Notes: generated from the letters alone by a model not told the origin. Shown: positions 24,241 to 34,459, counted from the stretch's first letter. The stretch is 64,000 nt of DNA from Actinomadura syzygii (GCF_008085905.1 NZ_VSFF01000006.1:1-64000); one strand, 5' to 3'. Translations and numbers: made by a program.

Positions 24241-24951
24241 TCACTGCTTGGTCTGCTGGCGCAGGTCGTTCAGGTGGACGTTCTCGGCGGTCGCGGCGAC
24301 GCGCAGCCCGTCCGGGGTCGGCTGGATCTCGCTGATCCGCGACCCGAGCGGCAGGCTCGCGACCGGGACGATCCAGGTGAGCTGCTGCCTGACCAGCGCG
24401 AGCGGCATCTGCGGGCCGCCCGGCGAGCCCACCGACAGGGGCGACACGGCGATGCCGCGCGCGGTCGGCTTGACCTGGACGACCGCCGTGCCGGTGAACG
24501 GGCGGCCGAGGAACACGGTCTGCAGGTCGACCTCCAGGTTGTCGCCCTTCGGCCTGATCCCCTTCACCTCCCGCGGCGCCTCCTTCTTGATCACGGCGTA
24601 GGGGACGACGGCGGACGCGGTCGCGGTCCTGGCCGTGACGTTCGCGGCGCCGCCCTTCGTGACCTCCGAGACGGGCGCGTTCACGCCGCGCATGTCGACC
24701 TTGACGCCGCTGACGGTGACGCCGCGCTCCGTCCAGTCGCCGATCTCGACCTCGATGTGGTCGTAGTCGCCGCCGATCGCCTGCGTGAGGAAGGGGATGC
24801 CGTGGATGGTGACGTCCGGCTGCTGTTGCAGGTCGTACTGCGCGGCGACCTGCTCACCGATCTTGTCCTCCGCCATCCGGACGCCGAGCCGGTCGGCGAC
24901 GACCAGACCCACGGCGACGAGGATCAGCAGGACGAGCAGTACTTTCCGCAT
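24241..24951 (-). CDS. LmeA-like DUF2993 protein
   Basis: 236 residues from the second of two adjacent ATGs (24949-24951), which is better placed after AAGGAG. N-terminal membrane/signal segment VLLVLLILVAVGLVVADRLG, then a DUF2993 fold: DRLGVRMAEDKIGEQVAAQY is the family start, followed by VTIHGIPFLTQAIGGDYDHI and VKVDMRGVNAP. In mycobacteria LmeA is a periplasmic phospholipid-binding protein that supports lipomannan elongation; the same fold is widespread in actinobacteria with unknown roles. Monocistronic, between the sigma operon and the MoaD-like gene. Confidence 0.87.
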   Translation of the reverse strand: MRKVLLVLLILVAVGLVVADRLGVRMAEDKIGEQVAAQYDLQQQPDVTIHGIPFLTQAIGGDYDHIEVEIGDWTERGVTVSGVKVDMRGVNAPVSEVTKGGAANVTARTATASAVVPYAVIKKEAPREVKGIRPKGDNLEVDLQTVFLGRPFTGTAVVQVKPTARGIAVSPLSVGSPGGPQMPLALVRQQLTWIVPVASLPLGSRISEIQPTPDGLRVAATAENVHLNDLRQQTKQ

Positions 24952-25077
24952 CATTCTCCTTCGGCTCCGGCGTCCGCGTCGCCACACGATAGTGGGCGAA
25001 CCGTGGCGAACGAGTCAGACCGGAGAATGACCTCGCTACCAGGAAAATCACCCCGGGAACGCCGAACCCGAGCGGGA

Positions 25078-25332
25078 TCAGCCGCCCGCGAAGGGCGGGA
25101 GCACCTCGACGACGCCGCCGTCCGGCAGGGCCACCGAGGTGTGCGGACGGCTCCCGACCGGGTCGCCGTCCACGAGGAACGAGCTGCGCCGGACGACGCG
25201 CTCGAACTCGCCGCCGCCGTCCCGTCCCGCCCTCGCGGCGAGCGCGGCGGCGACCGCGTCGGCCAGCGTGGCGGCGTCGTACGGCTCCTCGTGCGTCCCC
25301 GCCGCCGCCTTGGCCGCCGCCCAGTAGCGCAT
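25078..25332 (-). CDS. MoaD/ThiS family sulfur carrier protein
   Basis: 84 residues from the ATG at 25330-25332 (AAAGGAACC upstream); an ATG 15 nt earlier is possible. Ubiquitin-like fold: starts MRYWAAAKAAAGTHEEPYDA, has FLVDGDPVGSRPHTSVALPD, and ends VEVLPPFAGG. The C-terminal Gly-Gly is the site of adenylation and thiocarboxylation. MoaD supplies sulfur to molybdopterin synthase; some homologues serve other pathways, and no moaE or thi gene is adjacent, so the acceptor is unknown. Divergent from glnR. Confidence 0.88.
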   Translation of the reverse strand: MRYWAAAKAAAGTHEEPYDAATLADAVAAALAARAGRDGGGEFERVVRRSSFLVDGDPVGSRPHTSVALPDGGVVEVLPPFAGG

Positions 25333-25570
25333 GGTTCCTTTGCCCATGTCCCAAGTCTCCACCCTGGCGGGATGGACGTCCGCGGGTGGTCGCCCCCGCG
25401 TCGGCGGAGGCGGCTCGGTTATGCTCATGGGTGAGGGATCCGGGCGACGAGGCCATGGAGTTCATCCGACAGACCCTTCATGGTCACCTCGTCCTTGAGT
25501 CGCCGACCGTGGCCGGGGCTGAAGGATGAGCCGCCTGGGTCCTACGTCTTTTTTGGACGGGAGGCGGCAT

Positions 25571-26284
25571 TTGAGCAGCTTGCTCCTGCTGACCAACGCG
25601 CTGGAGCCCTCCGACGAGGTGCTCCCCGCGCTGGGGCTCCTGCTGCACTCGGTGCGCGTCGCGCCCGCGGAGGCGTCCGCCCTCATCGACACGCCGCCCG
25701 GCGAGGTCGTGCTGGTGGACGCCCGCCGCGACCTCGTCCAGGCCAAGAGCCTGTGCCGGCTGCTGCGCACCACCGGGCTCGACTGCCCGCTCCTCGCCAT
25801 CGTGACCGAGGGCGGCCTCGCCGCGCTCAGCCCGGAATGGGGCCTGGACGACGTCCTGCTCCAGACGGCGGGCCCCGCCGAGGTCGAGGCGCGGCTGCGG
25901 CTCGCCGCCGGACGCGCCGCCGCCGACGAGGACGACGACGCGCCCGGCGAGATCCGCAGCGGCGACCTCACGATCGACGAGGCGACCTACACGGCACGGC
26001 TGCGCGGCCGCGTCCTCGACCTCACGTTCAAGGAGTTCGAGCTGCTGAAGTACCTCGCGCAGCATCCGGGCCGCGTCTTCACCCGGGCGCAGCTCCTCCA
26101 GGAGGTCTGGGGCTACGACTACTTCGGCGGCACCCGGACCGTGGACGTCCACGTGCGGCGGCTGCGCGCGAAGCTCGGCGCCGAGTACGAGTCGCTGATC
26201 GGCACGGTGCGGAACGTGGGGTACCGGTTCGTGCCCGACCACCGTCCGGGCGACGCCGAGGAGAAGGCCCCGGCGCGGACCTGA
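25571..26284 (+). CDS. glnR: GlnR, nitrogen-regulatory OmpR-family transcription factor
   Basis: 237 residues from the TTG at 25571 (GGGAGG six bases upstream), giving the family start (M)[20 protein letters not shown] as in Streptomyces GlnR. The receiver-like domain (about 1-115) is atypical and the protein is an orphan with no kinase gene nearby; GlnR is regarded as phosphorylation-independent. The winged-helix domain (about 130-225) includes [20 protein letters not shown] and [15 protein letters not shown]. GlnR controls glutamine synthetase, ammonium uptake and nitrate use in actinomycetes. Its end is 3 nt from the convergent phosphoesterase gene. Confidence 0.95.
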   Translation: MSSLLLLTNALEPSDEVLPALGLLLHSVRVAPAEASALIDTPPGEVVLVDARRDLVQAKSLCRLLRTTGLDCPLLAIVTEGGLAALSPEWGLDDVLLQTAGPAEVEARLRLAAGRAAADEDDDAPGEIRSGDLTIDEATYTARLRGRVLDLTFKEFELLKYLAQHPGRVFTRAQLLQEVWGYDYFGGTRTVDVHVRRLRAKLGAEYESLIGTVRNVGYRFVPDHRPGDAEEKAPART

Positions 26285-26287
26285 CCG

Positions 26288-27895
26288 TCACCGCGCGACC
26301 TTTCCGGTCGCCGGGTCGAGGATCAGCCGCCCGGCGCGCGGGCGGGCGAAGTCGAACATGCCGGCCAGCGTGCCCGCACGGGCGTCGAAGGAGCCGCCGC
26401 CGATCCGGCCGGTCGCCCAGTTGTCCTCGATGAACCGCAGCACGGACGCCTGTTCGAGCGGACGGTGGTCGACGTGCCCCGGCCGCGCGTACGGGGAGAT
26501 CACGAGCATCGGGAGCCGCTGGCTCGGCCCGCACCGGTCCTGCTGCCCGGCGGTGGCGGGGACCTTCTGGCAGGCCGACTGGTCCTGCGCGGGGTCGTTC
26601 GAGCCGTTCGTGATGCGCGGGGCGACGTGGTCGTACCAGCCGTCCGAGTCGTCGTAGGCGAGGATGATCGCGGTGGACGCCCATTCCGGCGACCGCTGGA
26701 TCCTGTTCACAGTGGACGCGACGAACGTCTGCTCGTCCAGCGGATCGGAATAGCCCGCGTGCCCGTCCTGGTATTGCGCGGCCTTGAGGAAGCTCACGGC
26801 GGGCAGGTTGTGCGCGGTGAGCGCGGCGTCGAAATCGGCCAGGTCGTATTGGTGGTTGGCCTGGTCGGCGCGGCCGATCGCGGCGGTCGCGGACGGCGGC
26901 AGATGCCTCTCGTTCGCCGTCGACTTGTAGTACTGGAACGGCTCGTGATGCGGGCTGTAGTCGATGACGAGGTTCTTGCCGATATTGGCGTGGGACGACC
27001 CGCACGCCTTGTACCCGTTCTTCGTCCCGGTCGGCCGGAAACCGCCCTGGAACCAGCCCCAGGTGACGTTCTTGGCGTTGAGGAGGTCGCCGATGTTGCG
27101 TCCGGTCATGACGGCGAGATTGTTGTCGGACGTGTGGTCGCGGTTCGAGCAGTCGTCGAACGCCGGGTCGGGATCGGAGATGACCGTCCCGATCCCCTTC
27201 GCGTTCGCGGACGCCACCACGGACGGGTCATCGACCTTCTTGTGCGACTTCGGGTCGGCCGCGTAACCGCCGTATGTCTGCCCCGAGATGAGGTTCAGGG
27301 CCCCGGGCGTGGACGGCCCGAAGACCGAGTCCCAGGAGTTGTCGCTCATCGCGTACCGCTGCGCGTAGTTCCACATGGCGGTGACGGTGTTGCCGTCGAA
27401 GTAGTCCATGACCAGGCCCGGTTCGCCGAAGAGGATGGGCTGGCCGGTGCATTTCCCGTGCTCGGTGAACTCGACGAACTTGTTCATGCGCCCGCCGTTC
27501 ACGGCCTTCTGCTCGGCGGCGTAGCCGTGGTTCTGGTCGCAGGTCAGGGCCTGGGACCGTTGCAGCCGCTTCGGGTTGTAGCGGTTGGGGTTCTTGGTCA
27601 GGAGCCTCTTGGTGAGGCCGTTGACCTTCGCGGTTCCCTTGGCCGCGTGGAAGGGGACGCCGTCGGTGTTCGCCGCCCGGGGATACGTCCCGAAGTAATG
27701 GTCGAACGAGACGTTCTCGCCGTAGATGACGACGACGTGCTTGATGGGCGTGCTCGCCACCCCGGAACGGCCTCCGAGCGGCGGCGTCGCGCTCGCCTCG
27801 TTCCCGTCTCCGGCGGAGTCGCAGGCGGCGCTCAGCGCGGCCGCCATTCCGGCGGCCACCGCGAGCGCCGTCCACGCCGTGGTCCTGCGTCGCAT
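26288..27895 (-). CDS. Secreted lipoprotein phosphoesterase (acid phosphatase/phospholipase C-like)
   Basis: 535 residues, ATG at 27893-27895 with GGAGGAGG. Lipoprotein signal with lipobox ALSAAC at about 20-25. Alkaline-phosphatase-superfamily domain: IKHVVVIYGENVSFDHYFGT carries the metal- and nucleophile-region, as in phospholipase C/acid phosphatase AcpA-type enzymes. Later metal sites lie in FLKAAQYQDGHAGYSDPLDE and IILAYDDSDGWYDHVAP. It probably releases phosphate from extracellular esters or phospholipids. Starts 25 nt after efeB on the same strand, so it may be co-transcribed with it; the pst genes lie further upstream. Confidence 0.9.
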   Translation of the reverse strand: MRRRTTAWTALAVAAGMAAALSAACDSAGDGNEASATPPLGGRSGVASTPIKHVVVIYGENVSFDHYFGTYPRAANTDGVPFHAAKGTAKVNGLTKRLLTKNPNRYNPKRLQRSQALTCDQNHGYAAEQKAVNGGRMNKFVEFTEHGKCTGQPILFGEPGLVMDYFDGNTVTAMWNYAQRYAMSDNSWDSVFGPSTPGALNLISGQTYGGYAADPKSHKKVDDPSVVASANAKGIGTVISDPDPAFDDCSNRDHTSDNNLAVMTGRNIGDLLNAKNVTWGWFQGGFRPTGTKNGYKACGSSHANIGKNLVIDYSPHHEPFQYYKSTANERHLPPSATAAIGRADQANHQYDLADFDAALTAHNLPAVSFLKAAQYQDGHAGYSDPLDEQTFVASTVNRIQRSPEWASTAIILAYDDSDGWYDHVAPRITNGSNDPAQDQSACQKVPATAGQQDRCGPSQRLPMLVISPYARPGHVDHRPLEQASVLRFIEDNWATGRIGGGSFDARAGTLAGMFDFARPRAGRLILDPATGKVAR

Positions 27896-27920
27896 TTCCT
27901 CCTCCTCTTCCTCGGCGGGC

Positions 27921-29114
27921 TCAGGCCAGCAACGCGCGGCCCAGATGGTCGGAGGCGTTCACGACGCCCGGAAGTGCGAAGAAGTAGCCGCCGCCAAACG
28001 GGGAGATGTAGTCGGTGAGCGGCTCGTCCTTGAGCCGTTCCTGCACGGCCTCGAACTGGCGCTTCGGGTCCTGCTGGAAACAGGTGAAGAGGAGCCCCAT
28101 GTCGAGGTTCCCCGCGCCGTCCGTGCCTCGGTCGTAGTTCCAGGCGCGGCGCAGGACGCGGCTGTCCTCGGTCTCGGGGACGCGCGGGTTCGCGAGCCGG
28201 ATATGGCTTGTCAGCGGAATGACCTCGCCTATCGGGTCGGCCGAATAGCGCGGGACGTCCGTCTCGTGCGTGCCGTCGAGGGGCGCGCCGGTGTCCCGGG
28301 CGCGGCCGAAGATCCGCTCCTGCTCGGTCAGCGCGATCCGGTCCCAGAACTCGACGAGCATCCGGATCAGCCGGACGACCTGGTACGTCCCGCCCGCCGT
28401 CCAGCCTGGCTCGGAGCCGTCCCGGGCGGCCCAGACGAGCCGGTCGCGGACGGCGGCGCGGGTGACGTCGGGGTTCGCGACGCCGTCCTTGAAACCCATC
28501 AGGTTCCGGGACGCCCCGGCCGGCCTCGGCCTGCTCGTGAATCCGCCGATCCGCCACCTGACCTGCATCGCGCCGCGCGTGTGGCGGCAGACGTCGCGCA
28601 GCGCGTGCAGCACGGTGTCCTCGTCGGGCGCGGCGAACCCGAGCAGCAGGTCGCCGTGGCACCAGGACGGGTCGAGGTCGTCGTTCGGGAACGTCCGCAT
28701 CCGCGTCAGCCGGGCCGGACGCAGGGACGCCAGCCCGAACCGGTCGTCGAACAGCGACGCGCCGACGGCGGCGGTGACGGTGAGGCCGCCCGCCGGGACG
28801 TCCGGGCCGAGGACGCCCGAGTCGGGCGGCGGGCCCGCGACGCCGACCTCGGGCGGCGCTCCGCCGCCGGTCAGCGCCCTGGCCCGGCCCGTCACGGCGC
28901 GGAACAGGTCGGTCAGCTCGGCCCGCGTCGCGGCGATCACGTCGAACGCGGCGAGCATGGCGCGAGGGCGCGGGGCGTCCAGGATCCCGGCCTGATGGAC
29001 GCCGTGGAACCGGGACGCGGGCGCGGGGGTGGCGCGACCGACCGTGCCTGCCACGCCGGCGGCGAGGGCGCCGCGCAGGAACGTCCGCCGTCCCGGCCCT
29101 GCGGCGGCGGTCAC
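27921..29114 (-). CDS. efeB: Dyp-type peroxidase/deferrochelatase EfeB
   Basis: 397 residues from the GTG at 29112-29114, overlapping the efeO stop (GTGA). Twin-arginine signal ([16 protein letters not shown]), so exported folded with heme. The Dyp motif GxxDG is seen in GFKDGVANP (about 210), and the proximal heme His region near [16 protein letters not shown]. EfeB works with EfeO (and usually the permease EfeU) in acid ferrous iron uptake or heme iron release. No efeU is present next to it. Length is normal for the family. Confidence 0.93.
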   Translation of the reverse strand: MTAAAGPGRRTFLRGALAAGVAGTVGRATPAPASRFHGVHQAGILDAPRPRAMLAAFDVIAATRAELTDLFRAVTGRARALTGGGAPPEVGVAGPPPDSGVLGPDVPAGGLTVTAAVGASLFDDRFGLASLRPARLTRMRTFPNDDLDPSWCHGDLLLGFAAPDEDTVLHALRDVCRHTRGAMQVRWRIGGFTSRPRPAGASRNLMGFKDGVANPDVTRAAVRDRLVWAARDGSEPGWTAGGTYQVVRLIRMLVEFWDRIALTEQERIFGRARDTGAPLDGTHETDVPRYSADPIGEVIPLTSHIRLANPRVPETEDSRVLRRAWNYDRGTDGAGNLDMGLLFTCFQQDPKRQFEAVQERLKDEPLTDYISPFGGGYFFALPGVVNASDHLGRALLA

Positions 29115-30256
29115 GGCGTCCTCCGCACGGTCGCCACGGTCGCGACCGAGGCCAGGCGTTCCACGAGTTCCCCGATCGCCCCGTTGAGGCGCTCGCGCTC
29201 GACCGTGCCGAGCCGGTCGAGCGGCGTCCACCGCCCGTGCCGGTACTGGGCCCGGAGCAGCCGCGACGCGCAGGCGAGCCCGGCGTCGATCGATGGCAGC
29301 TCCGGCAGCCGGTCGGCCAGCAGCGGACGCAGCGGGGCGAGCACCATCCGCGTCCCGTCGACGTTCGCGGCGACCGTCGCGAGGGTCGTGCCGCTGCCCT
29401 GGTCGGTCGCGCCGGTCAGCTCGAAGCGGAGCGCGTCCTCAAGGATCTCGTGCGCCCGCAGCCCCAGGTCGCCGGCGTCGATCTGCGCGCGCGGGAAGCC
29501 GTCCCGCAGCGCCCGGACGTCGGCCGCGAGCCGGTCGGCGGGCCCGCGCAGCGACGCCGCGGACGCGCCGTGCCACAGCCCCCGCTCCACCCGGTGGAAA
29601 CCTCGGAAACCCGGGTCACGGACGCCGTCCGGCAGCCCCGCCGGGCGCCCGTCGATCGCGTCCCCGCGGTCGCCGAACGCGCCGTACGCCGCGCCCAGCC
29701 GCGCATAGGCGAGATGGGCCGGGAGCCATGCGTCGCGCGCCGCGTCCAGGTCACCGGAGCGGACGGCGTCCCGCAGGGCGTCCGTGCGCCGCACCAGCGT
29801 GCCGAGCCCCGCGACGATCCGGGCCCGGTACACGCGCACCGCCGGATCCAGATCGTTCCGCGTCAGCGGTCGGACGCCCCGCGCTCCCCCGCCCGGTCCG
29901 GACACCCGGACGCGCGGCCCGGTGACGGCCGCGCCGTCCGCCGGACGGCACCCGATCGCGTACGTGCCCGCGCCGAGCCCGACGCGCAGCGGCCGGGTCG
30001 TCCCCGGCCCGACGCCCTCCAACTCGGCGAAGACCGTCCCGCGCGACGGGTCGACGACGGTGACGTCGACCGGCGCGGAGTCGCCGTTGTGGACGAGCAG
30101 CGTCCGCGCCCCGGCCCGCGCCGATCCCCAGCCCTCACCGCAGCGCGCCCGCCCGACCTGGACGGCGAGCCCGCCGCCCGCGTCGCCCGAGCAGGCCGCG
30201 AGCGCGCAGGCGGCGCCTGCGATCGCGGGCAGGAGGACCCGGTGCACACGGTCCAT
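29111..30256 (-). CDS. efeO: EfeO, iron-uptake M75 (imelysin-like) lipoprotein
   Basis: 381 residues, ATG at 30254-30256 with a poor ribosome-binding site. N-terminal lipoprotein signal ([12 protein letters not shown]), a cupredoxin-like domain (about 30-125, [20 protein letters not shown] to YAIGCRP), then the helical M75 domain with the metal motif [14 protein letters not shown] (HxxE, about 267). Binds iron outside the membrane. Coupled to efeB. The permease gene efeU is missing from this locus, so EfeO must either use a permease encoded elsewhere or serve another purpose. Confidence 0.92.
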   Translation of the reverse strand: MDRVHRVLLPAIAGAACALAACSGDAGGGLAVQVGRARCGEGWGSARAGARTLLVHNGDSAPVDVTVVDPSRGTVFAELEGVGPGTTRPLRVGLGAGTYAIGCRPADGAAVTGPRVRVSGPGGGARGVRPLTRNDLDPAVRVYRARIVAGLGTLVRRTDALRDAVRSGDLDAARDAWLPAHLAYARLGAAYGAFGDRGDAIDGRPAGLPDGVRDPGFRGFHRVERGLWHGASAASLRGPADRLAADVRALRDGFPRAQIDAGDLGLRAHEILEDALRFELTGATDQGSGTTLATVAANVDGTRMVLAPLRPLLADRLPELPSIDAGLACASRLLRAQYRHGRWTPLDRLGTVERERLNGAIGELVERLASVATVATVRRTP

Positions 30257-30316
30257 ACGACCGTGCTACCACGTCACGTCCGCGAACACACCGAAGCCGC
30301 GCGGCCGCGGGAAGAA

Positions 30317-30342
30317 GTCCCCGGAGCCTCGGCCCCGGGGAC
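30317..30342 (-). terminator. Stem-loop after pstB
   Basis: Inverted repeat GTCCCCGG / CCGGGGAC with a 10-nt loop, nine bases beyond the pstB stop, marking the end of the pstSCAB operon. Confidence 0.6.
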
Positions 30343-30350
30343 CGGACGAC

Positions 30351-31127
30351 TCAGCCGAAGCGGCCGGTGATGTAGTCCTCGGTCGCCTTCTGCTCGGGGT
30401 TCGTGAAGATCTTGCTGGTGTCGTCGATCTCGATGAGCTTGCCCGGCTTGCCCGTCCCGGCGATGTTGAAGAACGCCGTGCGGTCGCTGACCCGCGCGGC
30501 CTGCTGCATGTTGTGCGTGACGATCACGATCGTGTACTGCGCCTTCAGCTTCTCGATCAGGTCCTCGATGGCGAGGGTGGAGATCGGGTCGAGGGCGGAG
30601 CACGGCTCGTCCATCAGCAGGACCTGCGGCTGGACGGCGATCGCGCGGGCGATGCAGAGCCGCTGCTGCTGCCCGCCGGACAGGCCCGCGCCGGGCCGGC
30701 TCAGCCGGTCCTTGACCTCGTTCCACAGGTTGGCGCCGCGCAGCGACTCCTCGACGATCTCGTCGAGCCGGGCCTTGCGGCGCACCCCGTTCAGCTTCAG
30801 CCCGGCCGCCACGTTGTCGTAGATCGACATGGTGGGGAACGGGTTCGGCCGCTGGAACACCATGCCGACGACGCGGCGCACCGCGACCGGGTCGACGGAC
30901 GACTCGTACAGGTCCTCGTCGTCGAGCATGACCTTGCCCTGGACGCGGGCGCCCGGAATGACCTCGTGCATCCGGTTGAGCGTGCGCAGGAACGTGGACT
31001 TGCCGCAGCCCGACGGCCCGATGAACGCCGTCACCGAGCGCGGCTCGACCGTCATCGAGATGTCCTCGATGGCGTGGACGGCACCGTAGTAGGCGTGCAG
31101 CCCGGACACTTCGATCCGCTTGGCCAT
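30351..31127 (-). CDS. pstB: Phosphate ABC transporter ATP-binding protein PstB
   Basis: 258 residues, ATG at 31125-31127 after AAGGAG. Walker [13 protein letters not shown] (about 38), Q-loop [17 protein letters not shown] (the PFPM-type sequence is characteristic of PstB), signature [14 protein letters not shown], Walker [14 protein letters not shown], switch His in [11 protein letters not shown]. Energises high-affinity phosphate uptake through PstCA. Last gene of pstS-pstC-pstA-pstB, 26 nt after pstA. Confidence 0.97.
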   Translation of the reverse strand: MAKRIEVSGLHAYYGAVHAIEDISMTVEPRSVTAFIGPSGCGKSTFLRTLNRMHEVIPGARVQGKVMLDDEDLYESSVDPVAVRRVVGMVFQRPNPFPTMSIYDNVAAGLKLNGVRRKARLDEIVEESLRGANLWNEVKDRLSRPGAGLSGGQQQRLCIARAIAVQPQVLLMDEPCSALDPISTLAIEDLIEKLKAQYTIVIVTHNMQQAARVSDRTAFFNIAGTGKPGKLIEIDDTSKIFTNPEQKATEDYITGRFG

Positions 31128-31153
31128 GGGGTGGTTGCTCCTTTGTCCGGATG

Positions 31154-32059
31154 TCAGCGGCCCGCGGGCCTGCGCCGTCCCGCCACGAAACGGGCGGCGA
31201 GGTTGAGCAGCATGATGATCAGAATCAGCACGAGCGCGCCCGTCCAGGCGCGGTCGATCGAGTTCTGGTTCGGGTCCTTCGCCTGCTCCCAGATGAATGT
31301 GGGCAGCGAGCCCTGCGGCCCGCTGAAGGCGTTCTCGTTGATCGCCTTGGTGAAGAAGATCGTGAGCAGCAGCGGGGCCGTCTCGCCCATCACCCGCGCC
31401 ACCGCCAGCATGATCCCGGTGATCATGCCGGTGAGGGCGGTCGGCAGCACCACGAGCAGGACCGTCCGCCAGCGCGGCACGCCGAGCGCGTAGGCCGCTT
31501 CGCGCAGCTCGTTCGGGACGAGCTTCAGCATCTCCTCGCTGGCCCGCACGACGGTGGGGATCATCAGGATGGTCAGCGCGAGCGCCCCGGCGAAGCCGGA
31601 GAAGTCGAACCCGAACGTCAGCAGCCACAGCGCGAGCACGAACAGGCCCGCGACGATGGACGGGATGCCGGTCATGACGTCCACGGTGAAGCTGATCACC
31701 TTGCCGAGCCGCCCGTTCCCGGCGTACTCCACCAGGTAGATCGCGGTGAGCACGGCGATCGGGACGGCGATCAGGCTCGTGATCACGACCTGTTCGAGCG
31801 TCCCGATGATGGCGTGGTAGGCGCCGCCGCCCGCGTCGTTGCCGCTGACGGCGTTCATCGAGTACTGGAAGAACGTCAGGTCGAACCGCTTCGCGCCGTT
31901 CACGACGACGGTCCACAGCACCGACAGCAGCGGGACGAGCGCCAGCCCGAACGCGAGGTAGACGAGGGCCTGGACGGTCCGGTCCTTGATCCGCCGCCCG
32001 GCGGAGATCGAGGAGAGCGAGGCCCCCGGACGATCCTTGCGAGTGGAGACCGTGGTCAC
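31154..32059 (-). CDS. pstA: Phosphate ABC transporter permease PstA
   Basis: 301 residues from the GTG at 32057-32059, overlapping the pstC stop (GTGA). Six hydrophobic helices, beginning [19 protein letters not shown]. The EAA-type coupling loop is [20 protein letters not shown], and [19 protein letters not shown] is the conserved PstA stretch after it. With PstC it forms the phosphate channel in the membrane. Confidence 0.96.
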   Translation of the reverse strand: MTTVSTRKDRPGASLSSISAGRRIKDRTVQALVYLAFGLALVPLLSVLWTVVVNGAKRFDLTFFQYSMNAVSGNDAGGGAYHAIIGTLEQVVITSLIAVPIAVLTAIYLVEYAGNGRLGKVISFTVDVMTGIPSIVAGLFVLALWLLTFGFDFSGFAGALALTILMIPTVVRASEEMLKLVPNELREAAYALGVPRWRTVLLVVLPTALTGMITGIMLAVARVMGETAPLLLTIFFTKAINENAFSGPQGSLPTFIWEQAKDPNQNSIDRAWTGALVLILIIMLLNLAARFVAGRRRPAGR

Positions 32060-33048
32060 GCGAACTCCTTCCGGCGCGCGACGACCGCGCGGGCGGCCAT
32101 GTTCACGACGAGGGTGATGACGAAGAGGACGAGGCCGGAGGCGATCAGCGCGCCGCGGCCGGTGGTGGACGCCTCGTCGAAGCTGTTCGCGATGTTCGCC
32201 GCGAACGTGCTGCCGCCGTTCTCCAGGATGTGCCAGTTGATCCCGGGCACGAAGGTCAGCACCATCGCGACGGCGATCGTCTCGCCCATCGCGCGGCCGA
32301 GGCCGAGCATCGAGGCGCCGATCATGCCGGACCGCCCGTACGGCAGCACCGACATCCGGATCATCTCCCAGCGGGTCGCGCCGAGCGCCAGCGACGCCTC
32401 CACGTGCGACTGCGGGACCTGGAGGAACACCTCCCGCGAGATCGACGAGATGATCGGCAGGATCATGATCGCCAGCACCACCGCGGCGGTGAAGATCGAG
32501 TTCTTGCCGGGGCTGTCGCCGCCGAACAGCGGGATCCAGCCGAGCACGCCGTTCAGGAAGTCGCTGATGCCCTCCATGTGCTTGGACAGGAAGGCGAGGC
32601 CCCACAGCCCGTACACGATGCTCGGCACGGCGGCGAGCAGGTCGACGACGTAGCCGAGGCCGGACGCCAGCCGGCGCGGCGAGTAGAACGAGATGAAGAG
32701 GGCGATGCCGATCGCCACCGGGGTCGCGATCAGCATCGCCAGCAGGGAGGACATCACCGTCCCGAACGCGAGTTGGGCGATCCCGAACCGCGGCTCCGCC
32801 GCGTTCGGGTTCCACTCCTCGGTGGTCAGGAAGTTCGCCTGGTTGTCCTGGAGGGCGGGGATGGCCTTCCAGACGAGGAAGGCGCCGATCGCGACCACGA
32901 TCGCGAGCACCGTGATGCCCGAGCCGCGGGCCGCCCCCGCGAAGATCCGGTCGCCGGCCCGTCCGGTGCTCATCCGCGCGCCGGTGGCGCGGTGCCGCGC
33001 GCCGACCCGCGCCTCCGCGCCCGCCTCGACGCCGGTCTCGCTGGTCAT
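32056..33048 (-). CDS. pstC: Phosphate ABC transporter permease PstC
   Basis: 330 residues from the ATG at 33046-33048 (GGAGG upstream); an upstream in-frame ATG at 33084 is not preceded by a site. N-terminal hydrophilic tail of about 50 residues, then six helices. Coupling loop [20 protein letters not shown]; conserved [17 protein letters not shown]. Coupled to pstA by GTGA. A stem-loop lies between pstS and this gene. Confidence 0.96.
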   Translation of the reverse strand: MTSETGVEAGAEARVGARHRATGARMSTGRAGDRIFAGAARGSGITVLAIVVAIGAFLVWKAIPALQDNQANFLTTEEWNPNAAEPRFGIAQLAFGTVMSSLLAMLIATPVAIGIALFISFYSPRRLASGLGYVVDLLAAVPSIVYGLWGLAFLSKHMEGISDFLNGVLGWIPLFGGDSPGKNSIFTAAVVLAIMILPIISSISREVFLQVPQSHVEASLALGATRWEMIRMSVLPYGRSGMIGASMLGLGRAMGETIAVAMVLTFVPGINWHILENGGSTFAANIANSFDEASTTGRGALIASGLVLFVITLVVNMAARAVVARRKEFA

Positions 33049-33088
33049 GGGGGGTCCTCCTTCGATCACGTCGCCCGAACCCACGCCT

Positions 33089-33119
33089 GCCCCGCCGCCG
33101 GGTTCGCCGGCGGCGGGGC
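33089..33119 (-). promoter_or_regulatory. Intercistronic stem-loop between pstS and pstC
   Basis: A perfect 13-bp stem (GCCCCGCCGCCGG / CCGGCGGCGGGGC, loop GTTCG) 22 nt after the pstS stop and 40 nt before pstC. Its position fits partial termination or 3'-end protection that keeps the binding protein in excess over the permease. Confidence 0.65.
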
Positions 33120-33140
33120 TGCGGGTGTCGTCGTCAGCGG

Positions 33141-34244
33141 TCAGGACAGCGCCTTCACGGACGTCTGGACCTTGGTCAGCACGCTCTGCGGGAGCGGTGC
33201 GTAGCCGAGGTTGGTGAGGATCTTCTGGCCGTCCGCGCTGGACGTGTAGGTGAGGAAGGACTTCACGAACTTCGACTGCTCCGCGGGCAGCCCCTTCTCA
33301 CAGGCGATCTCGTACGTCACGAGCACGATCGGGTACGCGCCCGCCTCCTTGGTGGCGTAGTCGATCTTCAGCGCGACGTCGTTGCCGGTGCCGGCGACCT
33401 GCGCCCCCGCGATGGCCTTGGACGCGCTGTCCGGGGACAGCTCGGCGTACTCGCCGGCACCGTTCTTGACCTGCGCGGTCTGGAGGCCGTTGTTCTTCGC
33501 GAACGACATCTCCACGTAGGAGATCGAGCCGTCGGTGCTCTTCACCTGGCTGCTCACGCCGTCCGACTTGGGGGCGCCCTCACCGGTGGAGTTCGGCCAC
33601 TTCTTGGCCTTCTCCCACGTCCAGATCTTCGGCGCGGTGGTGTGCAGGTAGTTCGTGAAGTTGTCCGTCGTGCCGGACTCGTCCGAGCGGTAGATCGGCT
33701 TGATGTCGGAGGAGGGGAGTTTCGCGCCCTCGTTCTCCTTCGCGATGGCCGGATCGTTCCACTTCTTGATCTTGCCCGAGAAGATGCTCGCGAGTGTCTC
33801 GGACGACACCTTGAGGCCGTCGGTGCCCTTGAGGTTGTACACGACGGCGATCGGGCCGACGACCATCGGCAGGTTCAGCGCGTTGCTCCCCTGGCAGCGC
33901 TTCTGCGCGGCGGTGGCCTCCTCGGGCTTCAGCGAGGAGTCCGACCCGGCGAAAGCCACCTGGCCGCTCGTGAACGCCTGGATGCCCGCGCCCGAGCCGT
34001 TCGGGTTGTAGTTGAGGTTGGCGCCCGCGCACTTGCTCGCGTAGAGCTTCGTCCACTCCTCGACGGCGTTCTTCTGGGCGCTCGACCCGGCCGCGTTGAC
34101 GCTGGCCTTGGCGCAGTCGATGTCGCCCTTGGGGGCGCTGCTCGAACTGGCCGTCGTGTTGTTGTCGCTCCCGCATGCGGTGAGGGCCAGCGCCCCCGCG
34201 ACGACCACGCCGCCGAGGGCGGCGAGTCGGGAACCGTTCTTCAC
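33141..34244 (-). CDS. pstS: Phosphate-binding lipoprotein PstS
   Basis: 367 residues from the GTG at 34242-34244 (AAGGAGA nine bases upstream). Lipoprotein signal with lipobox LTAC at about 21-24. Phosphate-binding segments seen: INAAGSS-type VNAAGSSAQKN, NPNGSGAGIQAF, VAFAGSDSSL and YRSDESGTTDNFTNYL, the last a hallmark of PstS. Captures inorganic phosphate outside the membrane for PstCAB. First gene of the operon, preceded by a PHO-box-like repeat at 34367-34384. Confidence 0.97.
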   Translation of the reverse strand: MKNGSRLAALGGVVVAGALALTACGSDNNTTASSSSAPKGDIDCAKASVNAAGSSAQKNAVEEWTKLYASKCAGANLNYNPNGSGAGIQAFTSGQVAFAGSDSSLKPEEATAAQKRCQGSNALNLPMVVGPIAVVYNLKGTDGLKVSSETLASIFSGKIKKWNDPAIAKENEGAKLPSSDIKPIYRSDESGTTDNFTNYLHTTAPKIWTWEKAKKWPNSTGEGAPKSDGVSSQVKSTDGSISYVEMSFAKNNGLQTAQVKNGAGEYAELSPDSASKAIAGAQVAGTGNDVALKIDYATKEAGAYPIVLVTYEIACEKGLPAEQSKFVKSFLTYTSSADGQKILTNLGYAPLPQSVLTKVQTSVKALS

Positions 34245-34366
34245 CGGAGGGTCTCCTTGGTTTGGTTGGGCGAAGCCCCTGGCCGGTCCTGGTCCGCTCC
34301 GCCAGGCGCCGGGGTCGCCGTCGAGAGCGACGCTAGGCAGGCGAGGTGACCAGCCGCCCTGATCCC

Positions 34367-34384
34367 GATGAACGACAGATGAAC
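34367..34384 (-). promoter_or_regulatory. PHO-box-like direct repeat upstream of pstS
   Basis: On the minus strand GTTCATC-N4-GTTCATC, two exact heptamers with 11-nt periodicity, 123 nt upstream of pstS. This matches the actinomycete PhoP (PHO box) pattern of GTTCAYC-type direct repeats spaced by four bases. It predicts phosphate-starvation induction of pstSCAB. Confidence 0.8.
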
Positions 34385-34459
34385 GGGGTAGAGCCTGGTT
34401 GCGAAGAATGTCCCGATTTGCAGTGGCCGCGGGGTTAACACCGCAGCTCACAAAGCCAA

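Noticed and set aside
25455..25529. 24-codon frame (MEFIRQTLHGHLVLESPTVA...) upstream of glnR
   Set aside because: Ribosome-binding site too close to the ATG, no family pattern, and it ends 42 nt before the glnR start; not enough to call a leader peptide.
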